A stretch of DNA of 64,000 nt from Pacificibacter marinus (GCF_018860505.1 NZ_JAHKPU010000029.1:16149-80148); one strand, 5' to 3'; counted from the first letter of the stretch, positions 45,749 through 55,113 are shown. Program-made: numbers and translations. The notes: a model not told the origin generated them from the letters alone.

Positions 45749-45892
45749 TCAGCGTGGGGCACATTCTAACGGATCAACGTCAAGCAGCCTCGTCAGAATG
45801 ATCAACTTAGCGACACCAATTTGACGCTGGCCGCTTTTTATACAAGCGACCATAGACTGGTGACGTGGTACCTGTCTTACCAGCCCTGATTG
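45749..45892 (-). pseudogene. Decayed XRE-family HTH regulator fragment
   Basis: A 47-codon open stretch without a start codon, between in-frame stops. It reads QSMVACIKSGQRQIGVA and then LTRLLDVDPLECAPR to a TGA. This matches the second half of a Cro/CI helix-turn-helix (the SxVxxxExGxR and LDVDP landmarks), with the first helices lost. It is probably a relic of a plasmid or phage-type regulator gene. Confidence 0.5.
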
Positions 45893-45937
45893 TTATGCGT
45901 GTGAAGGTTGCAAAAGTCTGTTTTGGGCGGAACGCCC

Positions 45938-46402
45938 TCAGAATGGTGTCATCTCTTTATCAGGGAGCTCCAATGGCGCGATCCGTTCCATCAATTGTCC
46001 CTTATTGGCGGCGATGTCTGCAATGGTAAGATTATCCAGCACGGACATGAAGGCTGCGGTTGCCTCCTGCATTTTGCGTGACAGCACACATATGCCAATC
46101 AAAGAACAGGTGTTTTTTTCGGGGTTGAAGCATTCGACAACATCCATAGACCCTTCGTTAAGCCGGACGATTTCTCCAACGATAATGTCCTGTGCTGGGC
46201 GAGCCAGACGAAAACCGCCTCCCCGACCACGCACTGTCTCAAGATAGCCCGCCTTACCCAATTCATGCACGACCTTCATGATGTGCGGCCGCGATAGATT
46301 GTGAATGCGTGCGACATCATTGATGCGCACAAGCTCGGGCGATTTGAGCGCCGCGAGCTGCAAAGACCGCAGAGCAAAGTTTGTATAGCTGGTCAATTTC
46401 AT
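45938..46402 (-). CDS. Rrf2-family regulator, NsrR-like
   Basis: A 154-residue Rrf2 protein. The N-terminal winged helix has INDVARIHNLSRPHIMKVVHELGKAG; RGRGGGFRLA is the wing. Three cysteines (Cys91, Cys99, Cys105) sit where NsrR binds its nitric-oxide-sensitive iron-sulfur cluster. It is divergent from cytochrome bd oxidase, a nitric-oxide-tolerant enzyme, so control of cydAB by NO or iron-sulfur status is likely. IscR is less likely because the cysteine spacing differs. Confidence 0.88.
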   Translation of the reverse strand: MKLTSYTNFALRSLQLAALKSPELVRINDVARIHNLSRPHIMKVVHELGKAGYLETVRGRGGGFRLARPAQDIIVGEIVRLNEGSMDVVECFNPEKNTCSLIGICVLSRKMQEATAAFMSVLDNLTIADIAANKGQLMERIAPLELPDKEMTPF

Positions 46403-46425
46403 TGGTGCATCCTATTGCCGCAGCA

Positions 46426-46450
46426 AAAGATATATCAAAAATATTGCTTT
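46426..46450. promoter_or_regulatory. Imperfect AT-rich palindrome between rrf2 and cydA
   Basis: AAAGATATA (46426-46434) and TATTGCTTT (46442-46450) form an imperfect inverted repeat in the divergent promoter region. It has the general look of an NsrR/Rrf2 site but is not a close match to the consensus I remember. Confidence 0.3.
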
Positions 46451-46582
46451 AGTAAATCGATATGGTTAAGTCGCCGATGAACTATTTGTTTGTAATGTAT
46501 GTTAGATTGGGGTGCTGCACATGGGAGGCAGCGCTGAGGTCAACAGATTACTGCACCCTAATCACAAACGTCGGAGACACCC

Positions 46583-47992
46583 ATGTTTGACAGTTTGACT
46601 GCTGAAACCCTCGCGCGGATGCAATTTGCGTTCACGGTGTCGTTTCATATCATTTTTCCGGCATTTTCGATCGGTCTTGCCAGTTATCTGGCCGTATTGA
46701 ACGCGCTGTGGTTACGCACCCGTGACGCAACATATCTGACGCTTTTCACCTACTGGAAAAAGATTTTTGCAGTCGCGTTTGGGATGGGCGTCGTCTCTGG
46801 GATCGTGATGTCGTATCAGTTTGGCACGAATTGGTCTGTGTTCTCAGACAAGACCGGTCCTGTGCTTGGCCCACTCATGGCCTATGAGGTGCTTTCGGCT
46901 TTCTTTCTTGAGGCCGGTTTTCTGGGCATCATGTTGTTTGGCCGCGAACGGGTGGGAGATAAACTACACATGTTCGCCACAGCAATGGTGGCTTTTGGCA
47001 CGCTGATGTCGGCCACATGGATTTTGTCGGTGAACTCATGGATGCAGACGCCCACAGGTTACAGTATAAACGCGCTTGGACAGTTTGTGCCCGAAGACTG
47101 GTGGGCCATCGTTTTCAATCCATCCTTTCCTTATCGGTTGGTTCATATGGTTTTGGCGGCGTATCTTACAACAGCGCTTGTTGTCGGCGGCGTTGGCGGG
47201 TTGCATCTTTTGCGCAACCGGACCGATGCGCCGGCGCGCCGGATGTTTTCTATGGCCATGTGGATGCTGATAATCGTTGCCCCGTTGCAGATACTGGCGG
47301 GCGACTTCCATGGCCTCAACACGTTAGAACACCAGCCGGCAAAGGTGATGGCGATGGAGGGGCACTATGACAGTCACCCACACGGCGCGCCATTGATATT
47401 ATTCGGCATTCCAAACCCAGATGAAAAGCGGATCGATTACGCGATAGAAATTCCTCAGGTTTCCAGTCTTATCCTGAAACACAAATGGGGTGCGCCACTG
47501 AATGGGTTAGATACCATTCCAGACGCAGACGAACCGCCAGTCGCTATCGTATTTTGGAGCTTTCGCGTGATGGTTGGTCTTGGAATGGCGATGCTGGGCT
47601 TTGGGGCATGGGCCGCTTGGCGGCGTTACCGTGGTCGTTTGTATGACACGCCCATGCTGCACCGCGCTGCAATTTTGATGGGGCCAATGGGGTTCGTCGC
47701 GGTGTTAGCGGGCTGGGTGACAACCGAGGTCGGGCGTCAGCCTTTCACCGTGTATGGGGTGCTGCGAACCAGCGACAGCCTTGCGCCAGTTGCTGCACCG
47801 GCCGTGGCGGCGTCTTTGCTTGCTTTTATTGTGGTGTATTTCTTTGTCTTCGGCGCGGGCACATTTTACCTCTTGCGGATGATGAATAAACCCGCTGCGA
47901 CACCGCATTTGGGCCTTAAAGACGGCCCGATCCGCACGGCAGGCAGCACACCGATCACCCAAAACAATCCAGACGCACATCCAAGTGAATAA
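46583..47992 (+). CDS. cydA: Cytochrome bd quinol oxidase subunit I (CydA/CioA)
   Basis: A 469-residue subunit I with nine membrane segments. The N-terminal MQFAFTVSFHIIFPAFSIGL holds the heme b595 ligand His22; GRQPFTVYGVLRTSDS is conserved near the C-terminus. The Q-loop is short, as in cyanide-insensitive CioA oxidases. It reduces O2 to water with ubiquinol at high affinity. CGGAGACACCC precedes the ATG. Operon with cydB and a small DUF2474 protein. Confidence 0.95.
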   Translation: MFDSLTAETLARMQFAFTVSFHIIFPAFSIGLASYLAVLNALWLRTRDATYLTLFTYWKKIFAVAFGMGVVSGIVMSYQFGTNWSVFSDKTGPVLGPLMAYEVLSAFFLEAGFLGIMLFGRERVGDKLHMFATAMVAFGTLMSATWILSVNSWMQTPTGYSINALGQFVPEDWWAIVFNPSFPYRLVHMVLAAYLTTALVVGGVGGLHLLRNRTDAPARRMFSMAMWMLIIVAPLQILAGDFHGLNTLEHQPAKVMAMEGHYDSHPHGAPLILFGIPNPDEKRIDYAIEIPQVSSLILKHKWGAPLNGLDTIPDADEPPVAIVFWSFRVMVGLGMAMLGFGAWAAWRRYRGRLYDTPMLHRAAILMGPMGFVAVLAGWVTTEVGRQPFTVYGVLRTSDSLAPVAAPAVAASLLAFIVVYFFVFGAGTFYLLRMMNKPAATPHLGLKDGPIRTAGSTPITQNNPDAHPSE

Positions 47993-48003
47993 GGTATTTT
48001 TCT

Positions 48004-49005
48004 ATGTTTGAACTCTCCTTTATCTGGGCCGGCATTATCGCCTTTGCTGTCTTGACCTACGTGATCCTTGACGGATTTGATTTAGGTGTCGGTATTTTGT
48101 TTCCTTTCGCTGACGACGAGCGGGAAAAGGCGACAATGATGAATTCCATTGCGCCGATTTGGGACGGCAATGAGACATGGTTGGTGCTTGGCGGCGGCGG
48201 GCTGTTTGCGGTGTTTCCGCTGGCCTACGCAGTTGTGATGCCAGCGCTTTACATGCCCATCATCTTGATGCTTTTGGCTTTGATTTTTCGCGGGGTTGCT
48301 TTTGAGTACCGCTGGCGGACCAAACGCTGGAAACCCGTTTGGGACGTGGCATTCTGTGGCGGCTCGATCGTGGCGGCATTCATGCAGGGCATCGCCCTTG
48401 GCGCTTTGGTACAGGGTATCGAATACAAAGACCGCGCTTACGCTGGCGGCTGGTGGGACTGGCTGAGCGGGTTTTCTGTTTTAACAGGTCTGGCCGTTGT
48501 GATCGGCTACGCTTTACTCGGGTCCACGTGGATTATCCTTAAAACCGAGGGCGGGCTACAACGCAAAATGCAGGGGTATGCACGGTGGCTTGCCATAGCG
48601 ACATTAGGATTTATTGGGCTTGCCAGCCTGCTGACGCCGTTTCAGGATCCGATCTACTTTCACCGTTGGTTCAATCTGCCCGGTAGTGTCCTGAGTGTTC
48701 TGATGCCAAGCGCCGTACTTGTCACGGCCTGGGCATTATTCTCGGGACTAAAAGCGGATAAGGATGCGCAACCGTTCTTTGCTGTGCTGGTTTTGTTTGT
48801 GTTGTGCTTTATCGGAATCGGGATCAGTTTCTATCCCAACATCGTACCGCCGAGCCTGACGATCAAAGAAGCCGCAGCACCAGAGTCCAGCCTGCTGTTT
48901 GCGCTTGTCGGTACAGTCGTTCTCGTGCCTATGATCCTTGCCTATACCGCATATGCTTACTGGGTGTTTCGCGGCAAAATCGATCCTGATGAGGGCTATC
49001 ACTGA
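48004..49005 (+). CDS. cydB: Cytochrome bd quinol oxidase subunit II (CydB/CioB)
   Basis: A 333-residue membrane subunit starting FIWAGIIAFAVLTYVILDGFDLGVG, with WDGNETWLVLGGGGLFAVFP and FRGVAFEYR as hallmarks. It partners CydA in the inner membrane. Its stop overlaps the start of the small gene after it (TGATG). Confidence 0.95.
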   Translation: MFELSFIWAGIIAFAVLTYVILDGFDLGVGILFPFADDEREKATMMNSIAPIWDGNETWLVLGGGGLFAVFPLAYAVVMPALYMPIILMLLALIFRGVAFEYRWRTKRWKPVWDVAFCGGSIVAAFMQGIALGALVQGIEYKDRAYAGGWWDWLSGFSVLTGLAVVIGYALLGSTWIILKTEGGLQRKMQGYARWLAIATLGFIGLASLLTPFQDPIYFHRWFNLPGSVLSVLMPSAVLVTAWALFSGLKADKDAQPFFAVLVLFVLCFIGIGISFYPNIVPPSLTIKEAAAPESSLLFALVGTVVLVPMILAYTAYAYWVFRGKIDPDEGYH

Positions 49006-49115
49006 TGCTGCCGATAACCGTTAAGCGTATTGGTTGGTTTATTGGTCTTTGGGTTGTCAGTGTCCTGATTTTAGCCGTCATCGCATTCGCGATACGTCTT
49101 GCGATTGGCTCTTGA
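49005..49115 (+). CDS. DUF2474-type small cytochrome bd subunit
   Basis: A 36-residue protein, MLPITVKRIGWFIGLW at the N-terminus followed by one membrane helix to residue ~35. RxGWFxxLW and the position right after cioB match DUF2474 proteins, the counterpart of CydX in CioAB oxidases. Its ATG overlaps the cydB TGA by one base. Confidence 0.8.
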   Translation: MLPITVKRIGWFIGLWVVSVLILAVIAFAIRLAIGS

Positions 49116-49267
49116 GTAAAGGCGCCTAAGAGGGCCGGATTTGGCTATATATATCAAAGTCGGATCAGCGTGCCACCGTCAACGGTGGCTGCGCGGCTGT
49201 TGGTTGTGACGTGAAAATACCAACATTGATATTCTCTTTTGACATTGAGGAATTCCTCCTTTATCAG

Positions 49268-49293
49268 GCATTGTATCCAAGCGGATACAATGC
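49268..49293. promoter_or_regulatory. Perfect GntR-type operator
   Basis: GCATTGTATCC (49268-49278), AAGC, GGATACAATGC (49283-49293): perfect 11-bp arms, 12 bases before the GntR start. TTGTAT/ATACAA half-sites are usual for FCD-type GntR proteins, so autoregulation of gntR-AbrB is very likely. Confidence 0.75.
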
Positions 49294-49305
49294 GAAGGAC
49301 CGGAG

Positions 49306-49956
49306 ATGCCGAAATCAAACTCAACAGACATGTCGCAAGGCGGTATCGCCTATGCACGGTTGCTGGACGCGATCAGATCTGGGGTCTTCCAACCTCATGA
49401 TCGCCTACGTGAAGAAGATGTGGCGGCCCGTTTGTCCCTGTCGCGTACCCCAGTCCGCGAAGCTCTGCGCAAGCTGGAAGCCGACGGAATTGTTGAGCAT
49501 CGTCCACGTTTAGGGGCTGTGGTGCGTGCCTTAAGCCGTACAGAGGTGGTCGAACTGTATGAAATGCGACTGGTGCTGGAACGCACAGCAGCAGAAATGG
49601 CAGCCAAACATGCCATTGCGGCAGAAATAGATGAACTTGAAGACCTGAATGCAGAAATCGCAAAGGCCCTGAACGCGCCTGCACAGGCGGCGTCGATTAA
49701 TCAACAGTTCCACCGTTGCATTTATCTGGCGACACGCAATCGCTTTTTACTTGAATCGGCTCGCGCGTTGAACAATGCCTTGATGTTGCTTGGGCCCACG
49801 ACCCTCGCAGATGAAGCGCGAATTTCAATTGTATGCAAACAGCACCAAGACATCATAGACGCGATCCGCAATGGTGATGTCGAAGCCGCAGGCGCGAGTG
49901 CCGAGGCGCATCTGCAAACCTCGCTGCGCCATCGTCTTGAGGTCATGCGCGGATGA
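49306..49956 (+). CDS. GntR-family regulator, FCD type
   Basis: A 216-residue regulator. The winged helix has LREEDVAARLSLSRTPVREALRKLEADGIV; the FCD domain has EMRLVLERTAAEMAA and INQQFHRCIYLATRN with metal-binding His residues. Overlaps the membrane protein gene by ATGA and probably controls it and the divergent PrpF/Tct locus beyond. Effector unknown, probably an organic acid. Confidence 0.92.
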   Translation: MPKSNSTDMSQGGIAYARLLDAIRSGVFQPHDRLREEDVAARLSLSRTPVREALRKLEADGIVEHRPRLGAVVRALSRTEVVELYEMRLVLERTAAEMAAKHAIAAEIDELEDLNAEIAKALNAPAQAASINQQFHRCIYLATRNRFLLESARALNNALMLLGPTTLADEARISIVCKQHQDIIDAIRNGDVEAAGASAEAHLQTSLRHRLEVMRG

Positions 49957-50981
49957 AACATCTTTTTGTAACATATATAATTGCTGCCGCTGGCGTTGGG
50001 GTCTTTCACCTGCTGGATTTGCCTTTACCATGGCTGATTGGTCCAATCGTTGCGTGTTTGATTGCCGCTTTGGCTGGGGTGCCCATGAAGGGCAACAAAT
50101 TGGTGAATGATGCGATGCGTTCCATCCTTGGGGTGGCTGTCGGCGCGACCTTCACGATGACGATTTTGGTTTCCATGATTTCGATGTGGCCAACCTTGTT
50201 GATGATCCCTGTGATGGTTGCGGCTATCGGATTGATCGGCATTCCCTATTTTCAACGGATCTGGGGGTTTGATTTTGCCACCAGCTATTACTGCGCGATG
50301 CCTGGGGGCTTGCAAGACATGTTGGCGTTTGGCGAAGAAGCTGGCGGGGACGTGCGCGCGCTGTCATTGGTTCATGCCACTCGGGTTATGGTCGTCGTTG
50401 TGGCGCTTCCGTTTATTTTGCAAGGCTATTGGGATGTCGATTTGTCGAGCCCTCCCGGTGATCCCGCGTCGTCTATCGCGCCATCGCAATTGATCATTAT
50501 GGCGCTTTGCGGCCTCATTGGATGGCGCGTGGCCAAGGCGCTTGGGATGTTCGGGTCCTCCATTTTAGGGCCGCTGATCCTTGCTGCTATTTTGGCCTTG
50601 CTTGGAATCTTGCACCACCGCCCGCCTGCCGAAGCGATCTGGATGGCGCAGTTTTTCATTGGTATGACTGTCGGGGCCAAATACGCTGGTGTCACGATGC
50701 CAGAGGTGCGCAAAGACGTGAGCGCCGCCCTTGGGTTTTGCGTGATCCTTATTATAATGACTGTCATCTTTGCAGAGATCATTCATCTGGCAGGTCTCGC
50801 GCCGCCTATGGAAACGCTTTTGGCCTTCGCCCCCGGCGGTCAGGCTGAGATGACAGTGCTCGCGCTGGTTGTTGGGGCTGATATGGCCTTTGTCATCGCC
50901 CATCATGTTCTGCGTATTTTTGTTGTGATCCTTGGGGCACCGATTGCCGCTAAGATTTTGAATCCCAGACATCAGGGTTGA
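49953..50981 (+). CDS. AbrB-family (PF05145) membrane transporter
   Basis: A 342-residue protein with ten hydrophobic segments in two repeats, each beginning like LPWLIGPIVACLIAAL. SYYCAMPGGLQDMLAFGEEAGGD and AFAPGGQAEMTVLAL are the family motifs. It is often misnamed ammonia monooxygenase; it is a membrane protein of unknown transport function. Its 3' end overlaps the convergent dehydrogenase by 32 bases. Confidence 0.88.
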   Translation: MKHLFVTYIIAAAGVGVFHLLDLPLPWLIGPIVACLIAALAGVPMKGNKLVNDAMRSILGVAVGATFTMTILVSMISMWPTLLMIPVMVAAIGLIGIPYFQRIWGFDFATSYYCAMPGGLQDMLAFGEEAGGDVRALSLVHATRVMVVVVALPFILQGYWDVDLSSPPGDPASSIAPSQLIIMALCGLIGWRVAKALGMFGSSILGPLILAAILALLGILHHRPPAEAIWMAQFFIGMTVGAKYAGVTMPEVRKDVSAALGFCVILIIMTVIFAEIIHLAGLAPPMETLLAFAPGGQAEMTVLALVVGADMAFVIAHHVLRIFVVILGAPIAAKILNPRHQG

Positions 50982-51927
50982 TCATATGGATCGGATCACC
51001 CGCAGCATAGGCGTTGATTTGGTCAAAAATATCACTGAATTGCAGATCAAACTCGTCCTCGGTTACATAGCCAATATGCGGCGTGGCCAGAACATTAGGG
51101 TGTGTGGCCAAAACATGATTCCTGTCGCGCATCGGCTCATCATCAAAGACGTCAACCGCAGCAAACAAGCGTCCCTTCATGATTTCGGCCTCAAGCGCGC
51201 CTTTGGCAACCAATCCAGACCGTGATGTGTTCACGAACAGCGCGCGAGGGGCCATCGCGGCCAGATCGGCACCTGTGATGATGCCTTTGGTTTGGGGCTT
51301 CAGGCGGACATGAAGGCTGACTATGTCAGATGTGGCAAAGAATGCGTCGCGGCTTGATGCTACCTGTTGCCCACCTTCAATTGCGCGGGCGCGCCCAGAC
51401 TCGGAGCCCCACCATTGTACAGTCAGACCCAAGGCTCTTGCATATTCGGCAAGAGCGCCGGCGATCCGGCCATATCCGTAAAGGCCCAATGTGCGCCCTC
51501 GCAACGTGCGCCCGACCCCCATCTGCCAAGTGCCATCTTGCAACGATTTGGCTTGCTGGGGAATCTGGCGGTAGCTGGCAAGGATCAGTGCGAGCGTCAT
51601 TTCTGCTGCTGCATAAGAGGGTGTGTCGCTGTGCATATTCGAACTCAACAGCACGTTATTTGCAGTGCAGCTTTCCACATCCACATGTGGGTAGGCTGAG
51701 CGTTGGCTGATAAGTTTTAGATTTGGTAGGCGCGTCAAAAGGTCGGCACCAATTTTGGTGCGTTCACGGAACAGCACAAGGCAGTCTGCATCCGCGACCC
51801 GCGCTGCCAATTTTTCGGGGTCAGGTTCATGATCGGTCCAGACCTTGACCTCATGATCTTTCAATTTGGCAAAGCACGGCAAGCTTTGAAGGGTATCAAA
51901 CCAGTCATCCAGTATATGAATTTTCAT
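50950..51927 (-). CDS. D-2-hydroxyacid dehydrogenase
   Basis: A 325-residue NAD-dependent dehydrogenase of the phosphoglycerate dehydrogenase family. GLYGYGRIAGALAEYARALG is the Rossmann NAD motif (about residue 145); LHVRLKPQTKG, NTSRSGLV (Arg), DVFDDEPM (Glu) and PHIGYVTEDE (His) are the catalytic parts. GGAG precedes the ATG at 51927, which overlaps the PrpF gene by 23 bases. The substrate may be linked to the tricarboxylate imported by the Tct system. Confidence 0.9.
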   Translation of the reverse strand: MKIHILDDWFDTLQSLPCFAKLKDHEVKVWTDHEPDPEKLAARVADADCLVLFRERTKIGADLLTRLPNLKLISQRSAYPHVDVESCTANNVLLSSNMHSDTPSYAAAEMTLALILASYRQIPQQAKSLQDGTWQMGVGRTLRGRTLGLYGYGRIAGALAEYARALGLTVQWWGSESGRARAIEGGQQVASSRDAFFATSDIVSLHVRLKPQTKGIITGADLAAMAPRALFVNTSRSGLVAKGALEAEIMKGRLFAAVDVFDDEPMRDRNHVLATHPNVLATPHIGYVTEDEFDLQFSDIFDQINAYAAGDPIHMINPDVWDSKS

Positions 51928-53017
51928 TTTGTGCACTCCAAATTTCGCGTGGCACCATGACGTCACCACGTGCCAAAAGCCGTGCGGTCCGCACAAGCCC
52001 TGCGGATTTCAACACGATGCCACCGGCGTTGATTTCATAGTCGACCAACACATCGATTAAACCTGAGGCATGCTCAAGCGTGATTTTTGCGGGGCTTTCG
52101 TTCGGCAAATGCGCCAAACCTGACGCCACACTTTCAGGAGTCAAAACGCAAGATGCAAGGCATTGAGCCCCTGTGACAGCCATCGTTGGATGCGCAGTCC
52201 ATGGCATGAAATAACGCGCAGCAACGGCGCCGCCGTCTTGCGGAGGTGCCAAAAGGCCGAATTTCGGCGTCACAGATGATGCGACATCCCTGATCCCCAT
52301 CGCTTCGCCTGCCTGAATACGTACGGCTTCCATTGCGGCAAAGAAATCGCGGTTTTCGTTCAACTCAGCCGCTGTTTCATAGCCCGTCAGCCCAAAGGCA
52401 TCTGCACGCGCGATGACCATCGGCATGGCAACATCCATACAAGTCACTTCGATCCCGTTAAAGGTGTCTCGCAGATTTCCTGTGGGTAAAAATGCCCCCG
52501 TTGCGCCCCCCACGGTGTCCATGAATTGCAATTGCACCGGTGCGGCTGTGCCCGGCACGCCGTCGATGGCGGTCTCGCCAACATAGGCCACGCCATCCGG
52601 TCCGGTTTGAACCGTTGCAATGACCCGTGCGCCTGTGTTCACGGCCAAGATTTTGATCGTCGTGGTCGCGCCTGTTGCGGGCATAAGTCCCATTTCAATC
52701 GCAGCGGGACCAACCCCAGACAAGATATTGCCGCAGGTCGGCTTGAAATCAACCTGTTTGTCCTCGACGCTGACTTGCGCGAAGAAATAGTCGATGTCCG
52801 CCCAGTCGTCTTGTGATTGCGACAGCATCGCCACTTTGGTGGTGACGGCATTGCCGCCACCTATACCATCGATGTTAAGCGCATGGCCTGATCCCACGGC
52901 CGCGATAAGCACTTGCGCCAGTGTTTCGCGATCTTGGGGCAAATCGGTACGGTTAAAGTAAGGTCCTCGCGAGGTGCCCCCACGCATGAACAAAAACGGG
53001 ATTTTCGTTTGGGTCAT
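51905..53017 (-). CDS. PrpF-family isomerase (4-oxalomesaconate tautomerase-like)
   Basis: A 370-residue PrpF/DAPEP-epimerase-fold protein: FLFMRGGTSRGPYF at the N-terminus, TCGNILSGVGPAAIEMGL with the catalytic cysteine (about residue 90), and TAHPTMAVTGAQCLAS with the second cysteine. PrpF isomerises 2-methylaconitate, GalD-type members tautomerise oxalomesaconate. It overlaps tctA by four bases, so its substrate is probably what the Tct transporter brings in: an unsaturated tricarboxylate. Confidence 0.9.
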   Translation of the reverse strand: MTQTKIPFLFMRGGTSRGPYFNRTDLPQDRETLAQVLIAAVGSGHALNIDGIGGGNAVTTKVAMLSQSQDDWADIDYFFAQVSVEDKQVDFKPTCGNILSGVGPAAIEMGLMPATGATTTIKILAVNTGARVIATVQTGPDGVAYVGETAIDGVPGTAAPVQLQFMDTVGGATGAFLPTGNLRDTFNGIEVTCMDVAMPMVIARADAFGLTGYETAAELNENRDFFAAMEAVRIQAGEAMGIRDVASSVTPKFGLLAPPQDGGAVAARYFMPWTAHPTMAVTGAQCLASCVLTPESVASGLAHLPNESPAKITLEHASGLIDVLVDYEINAGGIVLKSAGLVRTARLLARGDVMVPREIWSAQNENSYTG

Positions 53018-55041
53018 GACAGTGGCCAGGGCAAGCGGACGAATTCTTGTAACAACCCCGGAGGGAAATCACGGTTCAATGTTGCCGCCATCGCGCAGAT
53101 GAACGCGATGCCTGAGGCGGCATAAAGCCCCGCGTAAACCCAACTTTTTTCAGCTCTGTAGCGGATGAAGGTCACCAGAAAGACTGCCAAGGCGATGATA
53201 AACCCGAACACTGCGGTGCCCGCTAAAAGGGCTGCGAACCAAGCAAGTGTTGACCAAAGCCCATGCGTATTTATTTCTGCGTCTTGTTTTTCTCGATCCG
53301 CGAACAGGGCGTTTGTGTCAGGTGAATACCGCATCTGTACAAGCAAAATCGCCAAACATATCAACGTAACAGTGGCCACAAAAACTGGGAACACACGGTC
53401 CATGCGGGCATAATCTGGGATCAGGGACGCGTTAAAATAAGCCAGTGCAACATAGGCTGTGATGGCGAGTAAAAAGATCAGCGGTGCGCGCTTTTTACCG
53501 TTTTTAACATCGCCTTCTGCCAAGATTGATTTGGCATTTTTTAAGCCAACAACAACAGAAATAACGGTGATGATGATCAGAATAATCACAATAGGGCTGA
53601 ACACATAATCGATACCCTCTTCAAAGCTACGCCGGAAACGGGATGCCGCGATCTGGTAGGCTTGATTGGTGTAACGTTCGGCAGGAGAGGCCAAAACGAA
53701 CCCGATCAAGAATGCAGGCCGTGACCAATCAAAGCGGCGCAACAAAATACCCAGCAAACCAAGGCCAAACAGAGTCACCAAATCCATGATAGATTGGCGT
53801 GACTGAAAGGCCGCGAAGGCGATGATCATGAACAAAAAGGGTGCCAAAAGGGCGAAGCGGATGTTGGTCAGTCTAGCGATAGGACCGGAGGCCGCGATGC
53901 AAACAAGAGTGCCAACAACATTCGCTAAGGCCAAAAGCCATACGATTGAGTAGGTGATATCGAGATTGTTCTTGAGCATAGAGGGGCCAACCTCGATATT
54001 TCCGCTGCCCAGTAGGGCAATGCCCGAAATAAAGATGGCCATAGACCCAGATCCCGGAATGCCAAACAAAAGCGTGGGCACCAGACCGCCACCCTCTTTG
54101 GCGTTGTTCGAACTCTCAGGCCCAATCACTCCACGCACGTCGCCTGACCCGAATTGCGATTTGTCTTTGGCCGTTTGAATCGTATGACCATAAGCGATCC
54201 AATCGACAACGGAACCGCCAAGTCCTGGGATGACGCCAACAGTGACACCAATCAACGAACAGCGGACTGAAAGCCAGATATTGGCCCACCAATCCTTTAC
54301 GCCGTCAAGCCACCCCCCGCCAATCGCCGCGCGATCCGAGATGGCTTTGTCTTGACGCAAGAGAGCCACGATTTCAGGTATAGCAAAAATGCTGAGGCCA
54401 ACGATCACCAGCTTAAGGCCATCCATCAGATAGGGCGTGTCAAAGGTCGACATGCGCAGAGCGCCAGCACTGGACCCTTGCCCAATCGTGCCGATCAATA
54501 CGCCAAGCCCCGCCGCAGCAATGCCTTTCACGGCAACGCGTCCAGCAAGAATTCCGACCATCGAAAGCCCAAAGATCGTGATCATCAACAATTCAGGGGT
54601 TTGGAACATCAATACGATGGGCCGCGCGATCAGAATAAAGACCGACAAGAATGCAGCGCCTAACAGCCCTCCAAACAACGAGGAGGAGAAGGCTGCAGAC
54701 AAAGCACGGGCGGCTTGGCCTTTCTTTGCCATCGGAAACCCGTCTAAAACCGTCGCCTGTGACGCTGACGACCCGGGGATGCCCATCAAAACAGATGAGA
54801 ATGTATCAGAGGTTGGAACGACCGCGACCATACCAACCATCAAGGCCAAGCCGGTCAACGGCTCCATGCCAAACATAAAGGGCAGCAAAAGTGACAGGCC
54901 AGCGATACCGCCCAATCCTGGGAACACACCGATGCAAAGCCCCATAAGCACACCAAGAACCAAATAGCCCAAGACATGTGGTTGTAAAATCATGGCAAAA
55001 GCATCGCCAAGCGCAGGAAGCGCTGTCGCTAGAACATCCAT
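53014..55041 (-). CDS. tctA: Fused TctA-TctB tripartite tricarboxylate transporter permease
   Basis: 675 residues, against about 500 for a normal TctA. Residues 1-500 are TctA: GVFPGLGGIAGLSLLLPFMF, GIPGSSASQATVLDG and GPESSNNAKEGGGLVPTLLFGIPGSGS. From about 530 the chain continues with four more helices (LIFLLAITAYVALAYF, TLAWFAALLAGTAVFG) of a DUF1468/TctB-like small permease. No separate tctB gene exists here. Follows tctC with a 72-base gap. Confidence 0.9.
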   Translation of the reverse strand: MDVLATALPALGDAFAMILQPHVLGYLVLGVLMGLCIGVFPGLGGIAGLSLLLPFMFGMEPLTGLALMVGMVAVVPTSDTFSSVLMGIPGSSASQATVLDGFPMAKKGQAARALSAAFSSSLFGGLLGAAFLSVFILIARPIVLMFQTPELLMITIFGLSMVGILAGRVAVKGIAAAGLGVLIGTIGQGSSAGALRMSTFDTPYLMDGLKLVIVGLSIFAIPEIVALLRQDKAISDRAAIGGGWLDGVKDWWANIWLSVRCSLIGVTVGVIPGLGGSVVDWIAYGHTIQTAKDKSQFGSGDVRGVIGPESSNNAKEGGGLVPTLLFGIPGSGSMAIFISGIALLGSGNIEVGPSMLKNNLDITYSIVWLLALANVVGTLVCIAASGPIARLTNIRFALLAPFLFMIIAFAAFQSRQSIMDLVTLFGLGLLGILLRRFDWSRPAFLIGFVLASPAERYTNQAYQIAASRFRRSFEEGIDYVFSPIVIILIIITVISVVVGLKNAKSILAEGDVKNGKKRAPLIFLLAITAYVALAYFNASLIPDYARMDRVFPVFVATVTLICLAILLVQMRYSPDTNALFADREKQDAEINTHGLWSTLAWFAALLAGTAVFGFIIALAVFLVTFIRYRAEKSWVYAGLYAASGIAFICAMAATLNRDFPPGLLQEFVRLPWPLS

Positions 55042-55113
55042 CCGAAGTCCCCAAATTTGAGATTAAACTGCGTGGGCCCCCACCATTGGGCGGGGGCCGA
55101 GAGCAAAAGGTTC

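Noticed and set aside
45651..45937. Insertion sequence between the ceramidase and rrf2 genes
   Set aside because: No terminal inverted repeats or transposase motifs found; only the XRE relic and a weak AT-rich hairpin (45689-45709) can be supported.
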